NCBI GenBank assembly: GCA_949710005.1
Contig: OX453274.1
Span: 37,936,714-38,000,713 of the forward strand
Origin: Ricordea florida
Lineage: Eukaryota; Cnidaria; Anthozoa; Corallimorpharia; Ricordeidae
Length of the DNA stretch: 64,000 bases
Reading direction: 5' to 3'
The stretch's first letter is position 1; every line of letters begins with the position of its first letter. The notes beneath the pieces were generated by a model that did not search any database, was not told the DNA's origin, and saw nothing but the letters and a program-made list of their open reading frames with translations. Shown here piece after piece: positions 58,501 to 64,000 of the stretch. The position numbers and the translations under genes are program-made.

Positions 58501-60907
58501 TAAAATAAAAGAGAATGTATGAACGTAAAAGGTTGTCAACTTACCAAATTTAAGCACCTCTGTTTATGTACGCTCAGCCAAGTAAACCATTGAAATTCAC
58601 TTGCGTGACGGGCGTAAAATGTGCGAAATACTGGCAATCCACTTACCTCTATGGTCACATATCGCTTGGACATTTATCGAATGAAACCCCTTTCTGTTCA
58701 CGTAGTCATTCTCATTTTCACTTGGACCCTGTACTCTAATGTGTGTCCCGTCAATGCACCCGATGACTCCGGGAAACCCTCCCTTCTCGAAAAATCCTTC
58801 CTTGATTTGTTGCCTTTCCGCCACCGATGCTGGCCATTTAATAAAGTCGCGATGTTTGCGGGCAAGTGCAGTTGAAACCTGACGTATAATTCTCGACACA
58901 GTACACTTTGGAATTCCACCGACAGTATCACCGATCAACTCCAAGAAGCTACCACTTGCAAAGAAACGGAGAGCAACAAGCACTTGCGAGTCTGGTTGGA
59001 GTGCGTGATTTCTCGCAGTTTGCCGCTCAATATCTGATTTTATCAGGTTTGTTATGAATTGGATGGACTCCCTACTAAACCTGTACCTCGATATAATTTC
59101 ACGTTCACTTAGACCTTCTAATAGATCCTCTTTCAAGTTAAAACTCCTTGGCTTTCGACCCATATAAACATCTCCGTAAAGCAAATCAACCGCCATTTTT
59201 TTTATTGTAACCTTACATCAGCGATTTAACGGACCTCGCTAGTTTGGTTAAATTTAACCAAGGTTTGGAGAAAAGTTAACCCATGGTTAGCGCTCGGTTA
59301 GCGTTAACCAACTTTCGAGCAACCCAAACCAACCCGTGGTTAAATTTTAACCATGGGTTAACGAATTTAACCATTGGTTAAAAGTTAACCATCTTTCGAG
59401 CAACCGGGGCCTGATCGGAGAGGCAAGAATTACCTAGAATTTTCTATACATGTAGCTTGAGGAAAGCTGAAAATTTCTAGATGATCGTTCCATTCATGTA
59501 AAATTTTCGTAATATATCTAATAAATTACCTATATGATTGTCTTGAGTTTAATATTCTGCATTTCAGTCCTCATGTTTTCGTAGAAGTAGGGAACCTAGA
59601 ACTTTGGTACTCGGACGGAGAAAGGAATCAGAAAAAATTGTCACGTAACATTTTCTAGAAAATAGTACTGAGGCCCTTAGAATTTCTCAAGTTGCCCTAG
59701 GACGACCAAACAGTTCTAGAGATCGAAAGTACTCTGGATACCTGAAACTGTAATGTTTTCAGTGCATTTAGGAGGAAATAGTTGTTGGGTGCCCCTGCGT
59801 ATTGGACTCCATCGCTTCGAATGGAGTTGAGTTACATGTTTTAGCAACAAATTAGTGTGTTCACCCTGCAGGTTTTAACTCCGAACAGGCTAACCTCAAC
59901 CCTTGTGATTCCTCACATTAAAAAACGTATAATGTTGTGGTTTTCAGGAGGGTGGCTGCAGTGTTCCCATTGGAGTAAACTCCAGCCTTTTGGATAACCA
60001 GGTCTGAGTACATGAACTGAGTATTGTTTCATAATGTGATTTTACACGCGCTTGCTGGGAACGTTCAGCAAAAATATAACATGCTTTGCGTTACAGATAC
60101 ATACAAAACACGAAATTTACTGCACATTTAAGCGTTTCCACGGAAATTAACGCGCAATGTTCGCATCTTTAAGTCTGATGTTGTTGGACCGAGGGCATCG
60201 AAAAAGGAGAGTCGAAATAACAAAACCCACAGATTTACGACCGATCGCCAAAAAGATCTCAAAATAATTTGTTCGCTCTATTTTTTCTCAGTAATAATGA
60301 TAATAATAATCAAGTTTATTTAAAGAGGGTATATGTTGAAGTTCAATTTTTTCCTTGGTTCAAATTTTATTTTCCTTTGTTTTCTGGTATGGTAATATTT
60401 GATAATGAGTTTGAAACAAAGGAAAATAAAATTTAAACCAAGGATAAAACTGAACCACAACATATACACATAACAGCTACGCTCATAACCCAGTGGTCCC
60501 TATCAGTTTAAAGCTGATAAACAATTCTTTTTCTCCACTTCAAGGAGAAGGTATTTCGTATTTTTAGCAGTTTCAAATAGTTGTCTAAAGTAAATTTTGC
60601 TGTTTTTAGAATCTTTAGTCTAAGAATATGTAGTTTCTGTTTTCAGTTGATCATTACAGGTTCTGTGCTTAGTCTTGATGGAGAGGAATGTATCAAAGAC
60701 ACAGTGACTGGGACAATCCCAGGGGCTAACAATGGAGGCTGCCCTCATGCCGTTCTTACTGACTCTTGTATTTATGTCCCGGATAAGAACCGGGAATCAA
60801 TTTTGGCAGCTGAGGAGCTGGGGAGAAACTTAGCGAACGAGTTGCTGAGCAAAGGTGCTGGAGACGTTCTGTGCAAGGCGAGGGCTGAAATGAGCGCTAT
60901 GAATTGA
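46563..60907 (+). CDS. HMBS: Hydroxymethylbilane synthase (porphobilinogen deaminase)
   Basis: Twelve exons: 46563-46610, 47520-47592, 48191-48240, 48729-48784, 49991-50068, 50246-50323, 50532-50607, 51352-51465, 51805-51843, 53097-53216, 59948-60001 and 60647-60907. All have GT-AG borders and all phases join, giving 348 residues (human 361). The cytosolic enzyme condenses four porphobilinogen molecules into hydroxymethylbilane, step three of haem synthesis. Motifs in order are [36 protein letters not shown] (catalytic Asp, substrate Lys), [13 protein letters not shown] and [12 protein letters not shown] (substrate arginines), AVGQGALAVEV and EGGCSVP, whose Cys carries the dipyrromethane cofactor. 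All key residues are present. One notable change is INEKSLF where IGEKSLF is usual. Introns 1-11 are rich in transposons; intron 10 holds a complete Harbinger element. Confidence 0.97.
46643..46850. repeat. MITE in HMBS intron 1
   Basis: TGACGGATAAAACACTGATCC at the left (46643) pairs imperfectly with the end reading GGTCAGTGTTTTGTCCATCA. Internal inverted words are TCCATGGACTAC and CTAAAATGGACTA / TTTTAGGGTGGCC. It starts 33 bp after the exon 1 donor. Confidence 0.65.
46878..47013. mobile_element. MITE family with CACAGGTCCCTACTT arms, copy 3
   Basis: Left GATTTCCGCACAGGTCCCTA, right TAGGGACCGGTGCGGAAATC. Third copy of the family at 40361 and 45345. It lies in HMBS intron 1. Confidence 0.8.
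47320..47400 (+). repeat. Short repeat with GCCTGAAAAAAACTCAGGC hairpin
   Basis: GATCATCGCAGTTATG..CACAACTTAAGCAGCTGT..AAAGCCTGAAAA is shared with 61244-61325, where it interrupts a LINE fragment. It is therefore a small mobile unit, probably a SINE core or tail. It lies in HMBS intron 1. Confidence 0.6.
48917..49526. mobile_element. 610-bp DNA element with CAGGCCTTCTG ends
   Basis: CAGGCCTTCTG at the left is matched by CAGAAGGCCTG at the right. The direct repeat ACTAGA flanks it (48911-48916 and 49527-49532). The subterminal regions are rich in GCGAT/ATCGCAC and GCATAAT words. The CAGG start recalls hAT elements, but hAT duplications are 8 bp, so the class is open. It lies in HMBS intron 4. 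Confidence 0.75.
50860..50992. repeat. Foldback MITE, copy 1 (HMBS intron 7)
   Basis: The arms AAATTTTATTTTCCTTTGTT and the reverse complement AACAAAGGAAAATAAAATTT surround a TATGATAATG-type loop. A second, 85-90% similar copy lies at 60330-60466. Confidence 0.75.
51910..52005 (-). repeat. Hammerhead-like repeat family, copy 3
   Basis: The complement of this block reads CGACGAAGGGCTAACGCTCG followed by AAACGTCAGC, then CTCCCTTTTACCTTACGGTG and the TTTGATTAACCC arm. Same family as 10523-10640 and 45206-45302. It lies in HMBS intron 9. Confidence 0.65.
52017..52822. mobile_element. Element with terminal arrays of GGGTACGAA
   Basis: An approximately 806-bp block that starts with CCAGTCGTT and ends with its complement. 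Each end carries about 110 bp built of TTCGTACCCA..GACGA units, inverted relative to each other, about five units per end. The interior is unrelated and has no recognised gene. It lies in HMBS intron 9. No clear target duplication. Confidence 0.7.
52840..53060 (+). mobile_element. tRNA-derived SINE (HMBS intron 9)
   Basis: The head GTGTAGTGGTTAGCATGTC (A-box-like) and GGTTCAAAGTTCGAG (B-box-like) are followed by a body containing ACAAGAAACTTACGGAGGTG. The tail runs into the intron just before exon 10 (53097). Confidence 0.65.
53633..54774 (+). CDS. Harbinger accessory Myb/SANT-like DNA-binding protein
   Basis: Two exons, 53633-54068 and 54446-54774 (donor AG|GTTGGT, acceptor TTCAG), joined in phase 1 to give 254 residues. 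Residues of about 25-110 form a trihelix Myb/SANT-like domain, with Trp/aromatic anchors in [29 protein letters not shown] and [10 protein letters not shown]. The C-terminal 40 residues are a leucine-rich coiled coil ([19 protein letters not shown]). In Harbinger systems such a protein carries the transposase into the nucleus and binds the element's ends; the vertebrate NAIF1-HARBI1 pair is the domesticated example. The frame is intact. Confidence 0.85.
54775..56411. other. Harbinger interior between the two converging genes
   Basis: AT-rich, with no convincing exon. Holds both 3' UTRs. The minus-strand frame at 56121-56306 is probably a shadow. Confidence 0.4.
56973..57195 (-). pseudogene. 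Diverged second copy of transposase exon 2
   Basis: It reads [12 protein letters not shown], then [20 protein letters not shown], then PYRYANPA, parallel to exon 2 at 56591-56883. The Asp of LLGDSG is replaced by Glu, and one or more residues are missing. It lies in the intron, 5' of the intact exon 2 in transcript order. This is an internal duplication within the element or a relic of a related Harbinger. Confidence 0.75.
58026..58240. mobile_element. Nested MITE with CATAAG hexamer repeats
   Basis: A 215-bp foldback in the transposase intron. The ends are GGGCTGGTTCACAC and its complement, with TAA duplicated on both sides (58023-58025, 58241-58243), the usual Harbinger-type target. The arms contain tandem CATAAG hexamers and a second inverted block with GTGTGAACCGGGGTTACA. 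The two strands can therefore encode nearly the same peptide. Confidence 0.85.
60330..60466. repeat. Foldback MITE, copy 2 (HMBS intron 11)
   Basis: Same family as 50860-50992. The ends here are clearer: TATATGTTG and CAACATATA. Confidence 0.75.
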
Positions 60908-61009
60908 TACCATTTGTAAATAATGTTGTGGATGCAAACCTGAGAGGGTCACCAGCGTTTTATACGAGGCATTATCTCCAACCCTAAGAGATAAGGCATG
61001 TTAATTAAT

Positions 61010-61880
61010 GGCCCCTGTTAGAAAAGGCAGTTGAATAAAAAAGAGAATGGGAATTAGTGTATTATTTGGAACGTTAGAGCATTTTATAAAAAGAGAAAAA
61101 AATGAAGATTTTAGGAATAAACTAGAGGAGGGATTCATTGTGTCTTCTCTGTGTGGTGTACTCGTTTTGGACAGCGACAAACAAATGAGTTGGCAAACTG
61201 TTCCATAACACCGCCCCACTATATCTAAAACTGTTCAATAACATTAAATGATCATCGCAGTTATGTACACAACTTAAGCAGCTGTGAATTTTAAAGCCTG
61301 AAAAAAAAAAAAAAAAACTCGGGCCTGAACGCAATTCAAATATATGGTCTTTCATGTATTCAATTGCATTGTTCTTAAGATCGTTGGTACGGAGTAGGGG
61401 AACAGCAAGTTTATCTTCAGTGTTCGAAGACAATAGTCAGTAATGGCGCTACGCTCAATAAATCTAGATCGAAGGTAACCAGTTGCGAGTCCATTCAGAG
61501 ATTTGTATACTTTTTTGTATCTGACGCTGAGATTCAAGCTCTCTCCAGCTCAACACTTGAAAAAGGTATTCAGTACAAAAGTAGAAGAGGTCAGGACTCT
61601 GGCAGCACGATTCTGTAGTTTTTGGAGTTTATTGGCAACAGTGTTGTTACAGTTACCCCAGACAACGTTACGTACAGTAATCGAAATGAGGTTTCACCAG
61701 AAAATTGGAAATAAGTAGCAGCGTTTTGTGCGGGACATAAGGTCGAATATACGCTGCAGTGCCCCAACACCAAAAGCAATCTTCTTAGACAGATTATCAA
61801 TGTGCACATTCCAAGTCAGGTTTTCATCAACATAAACACGAAGAGATATGGTGCTTGGCACCTGACTTATCGCGTATCGT
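61010..61880 (-). mobile_element. LINE fragment, post-reverse-transcriptase C-terminal region
   Basis: Minus-strand pieces in order: an LTWN..HIDNLS-type start near 61830, LGHCSVYSTLCPAQ, KSLNGLATGYLRSRFIERSA, DKLAVPLLRTNDLKNNAIEY and RYSGAVLWNSLPTHL. These are typical of the C-terminal region of CR1/jockey-type ORF2 proteins. A repeat of about 85 bp with a poly-A run (61244-61325) is inserted between ELR and NSFRYSG. Confidence 0.85.
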
Positions 61881-61899
61881 CAATTTCTAGAGGGGGAAT

Positions 61900-62162
61900 A
61901 ATAATAATGAACTTTATTTGAGTGTCAACTGTATCTAGCACTGACGTACTAATTGGGGACACTGTAAAGCACAAATCAAATCAAATCAAATCAAATGTTG
62001 GTTTTTGTGGAGAGGGGAAAACCGGATTGCCCGGAGAAAAACCTCTCGGAGCAGAGTAGAGAACCTACAAACTCAGTCCACATATGACGCCGCGGCCGGG
62101 AATCGAACCCGGGACATTGGTGGAAGGCGAGCGCTCTCACCACTGCGCCAACCCTGCTCCCA
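61900..62162 (-). mobile_element. tRNA-derived SINE
   Basis: On the minus strand the head at 62160 reads GGTTGGCGCAGTGGTGAGAG (A-box) with GGGTTCGATTCCCGG (a good B-box). A body containing a CTCCGAGAGGTTTTTCTCCG stretch follows, then (TTTGA)n and an ATTATT tail at 61900-61912. Confidence 0.85.
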
Positions 62163-63046
62163 ATGCGGAAGTGTTTTCAATCTTTGCCGAGAACAAATTA
62201 TCATAAATTCGGTTTTAGATTTATTTAGTGTAGGCTAATTAGCAATAAGCCACTCAGTGGAAGGAACCTGAAAGTGGATGTGAAAATTCAATTAAAAGTC
62301 CATGAGAACAAAGGATCAGACGGTGACATTGTAGGATCAGTGAGGGCGAAGGTCGCTCAGAAACCAGGAAGTACAAGTGTGTATTCAATCTCGTTTGATG
62401 AAAAAATGATCTCAGTAAGTGCGATTTGGTGGTTGCAGTTTCTAGTAGTGCAATGGTGATCACAGTGTGGGAAGATTTTATCGAAAAAGTCAAGATGGAT
62501 TATTCCTACTGCTTTCACGAAATGATGGATAATAATTTTAACAGGAAACACTTGAACTCCAGCAGGGCAAGTAGGATCGATCAGCGCGTGCCACGATGTT
62601 GTAGTCTCGCAAGAAGCTTGTGATATGGCAAAACAGCTAGTGAGTAGTAAAGAGAATAGTGAAAGCTTAACTTGGAGCGACCAATTTCTTGTGGTCATCA
62701 GTATGGTTTACTGATGGATCATATCCGTGTTATTTTACGCATTTATTTTTAATTAAGTAATGGTAACGAGGTTGTCTCAAGTACAAGACGCCCGTACTGA
62801 AGCAGCCAAACAAACAGTATGGCAACGTTCAAACGTTAACTCATTTCTGTCACGCAAGTAAAATTTGGGTACATATATACCCAAGGAAGAAAAAAATTCG
62901 CAAAAAATTGCGTTACATCCGATTCCCTCCATATTTGGAGAACAGGGAGGTTATAGACTTAGCCAATCACCGAGCGATTTTGGGCTAAAACACTTAAATG
63001 TGCCATACACGACGAATTTTTCATTTTTCACTTTCCGACCGTGAGT

Positions 63047-63937
63047 ATGGCGTCCGTGTCGAAGAGAGCGCGAGTCGAGTATGTCGATCCAAATGACGTT
63101 CTAGAGATGATTTTGGATGGCGATGAAGATCCTGGTGGTATGTCTAGTGGCGAGGAAAGCGATTTAGATCGCCAGCTCGAAAATCAGAGCGAAGAATCAA
63201 GGTAAGCGATCAATAAACTTTCGAACACGAGGCTTCCCCAAAGTGACGCAGTTGCCCAGAGGTTTTTGAAATGCGAGGATATGCTCTTTAGCATGCCTTT
63301 TTTGCGTCTGAATTCTTGCCTATGTCATAAAAGATATCTATGAATTCATATACGGGAGTACACAGCTCAATAATTTTGGAGGAAAGCTTCTTTTTGAGCG
63401 ATATTTTGGTCTAACAAAAGGGGACGCGAAATACGAGCCGACGCTAAAGTGATGTTGTGTTTCCATGGAGAGATGCGATCGGGTCGTGTTGCTTGATTTT
63501 GTTGTGTACGCGTTTGTGAATTGGCATTTGTTTTCTTATTTTTTGTGTGATTAAATTTTAAATAAAGCTAAGTAAAAACAAAGTGTGTTTGTAATCATCT
63601 TAGTGCTGAAGAAGAAGAAGAACATGAAGAAGGAGAGCGTGTAGTAATTGAAGAAGATGAAGAAGGAACGCAGGAGGATGCCCGTGATACAGATGTTCCT
63701 GGTGTGTCAACTATTTTTCAATTGGCATAAATTTAGCCTAAATAGTAGAAATTTGAAATTATTATATAAAATTCTTACTTTCATTTGCACATTTGCACAT
63801 GATTCCAGCATATTTATTTATTTACATGGTGATAAAAATATTTCAATAATTATTTTTATGTTTCCATGTAGTCCCCCATGGCTTTGCTACTCCTGCTCCT
63901 GCTGGTCGTGGTCCTGCTAACCCTGCTGTTCCTCCAG
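63047..63937 (+). CDS. 5' part of an acidic protein gene (runs off the window)
   Basis: Three exons with joining phases: 63047-63201 (ATG, donor AG|GTAAGC), 63604-63701 and 63872-63937, where a donor GTCAGT follows. The protein begins MASVSKRARVEYVDPNDVLE and continues with MSSGEESDLDRQLENQ, a Glu-rich run and a Pro/Ala-rich piece (ATPAPAGRGPANPAVPP). No domain is present in this part. An acidic Ser/Glu/Asp-rich start of this kind is common in piggyBac-derived proteins and in other nuclear proteins, so piggyBac is only a guess. The rest lies beyond position 64000. Confidence 0.6.
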
Positions 63938-64000
63938 GTCAGTATTTGAACTGTATAAGTACTATTTATGCAAGAGAAAGTTTATTTTTTGGCCCATATC

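Larger units (their letters stand above)
56412..59196 (-). pseudogene. HARBI1-type DDE transposase, frameshifted
   Basis: Exon 1 is 59196-58647 (phase 1 donor AGAG|GTAAGT) and exon 2 is 56883-56412 (acceptor CTGCAG). Exon 1 holds an N-terminal helix-turn-helix-like region and the first catalytic Asp in [10 protein letters not shown] (Asp149). Exon 2 holds [24 protein letters not shown] with the second Asp, and RVAIEQTFG with the Glu. Just after that Glu, near 56630-56635, the frame breaks: the expected Trp-Lys-Arg-Arg-Phe continuation lies in another frame, and the C-terminus ([20 protein letters not shown]) continues in it to a stop at 56412. One missing base would explain it. All three catalytic residues remain. 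Length is about 340 residues, normal for the family. Confidence 0.85.
53382..59410. mobile_element. PIF/Harbinger DNA transposon, two genes, in HMBS intron 10
   Basis: A 6029-bp element with terminal inverted repeats GCCCCGGTTGCTCGAAAG (followed by ATGGTTAA) and a 3-bp duplication, CTG at 53379-53381 and 59411-59413. Inside, a plus-strand Myb/SANT-like gene near the left end and a minus-strand HARBI1-type transposase from the right end face each other. This is the standard two-protein Harbinger layout. Both subterminal regions (53400-53560, 59245-59395) are packed with GGTTAA/TTAACC words, likely protein-binding sites. A smaller MITE (58026-58240) is nested in the transposase intron. The transposase has a frameshift, so this copy is probably not autonomous now. 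Confidence 0.94.
60908..63046. other. Intergenic between HMBS and the right-edge gene
   Basis: Contains the HMBS 3' UTR, a LINE relic (61010-61880), a minus-strand SINE (61900-62162) and unique DNA. The ORFs at 62254-62698 on both strands have no recognised domain. Confidence 0.5.

Overview
This is an intron-rich, AT-rich eukaryotic window with six to seven protein-coding genes in a dense matrix of transposable elements. The protein sequences, the gene structures and the repeat families (MITEs, tRNA-derived SINEs, Penelope-like inverted repeats, Harbinger) look like an early-branching animal. An anthozoan cnidarian of the stony-coral type is my best guess. That is inference; no species-specific marker was available.

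Layout. 1-2.7 kb: low-information DNA with weak exon candidates. 2691-8101 (minus): a full-length L1/Tx1-like LINE with two intact ORFs, a poly-A tail and a 12-bp target duplication. 8.1-13.7 kb: MITEs and a Mutator-like foldback element with nested insertions and a 9-bp duplication. 13763-21485 (minus): a small secreted/anchored DOMON-domain gene whose first exon is split by an 835-bp DNA transposon with a 6-bp duplication. 23.3-23.7 kb: LINE relic. 24213-25316 (minus): single-exon class A GPCR. 26-31.6 kb: repeats, including a tandem tRNA-SINE array. 31639-39151 (minus): borealin (chromosomal passenger complex), at least 12 exons, whose introns hold Penelope-like inverted repeats with hammerhead-ribozyme-like cores, long (TA)n tracts and a perfect 240-bp palindrome. 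39383-44133 (plus): TMEM147, 7 exons. 46131-46445 (minus): mitochondrial ATP synthase coupling factor 6. 46563-60907 (plus): hydroxymethylbilane synthase (HMBS), 12 exons, with a 6.0-kb two-gene Harbinger transposon in intron 10. 61-62.2 kb: LINE relic and SINE. 63047 to the window end (plus): first exons of an unidentified acidic protein.

How the genes relate. The housekeeping genes form two head-to-head pairs: borealin/TMEM147 (231 bp between start codons) and ATP5PF/HMBS (117 bp between start codons), which implies shared bidirectional promoters. The second pair joins two mitochondria-linked energy and haem functions. Borealin acts in mitosis, TMEM147 in the ER multipass translocon, and HMBS catalyses the third step of haem synthesis. 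The remaining sequence is mostly the record of successive transposon insertions, several with clear nesting order.

All exon coordinates were derived by hand from splice consensus, reading-frame continuity and recalled protein families. No alignment or transcript data were used.
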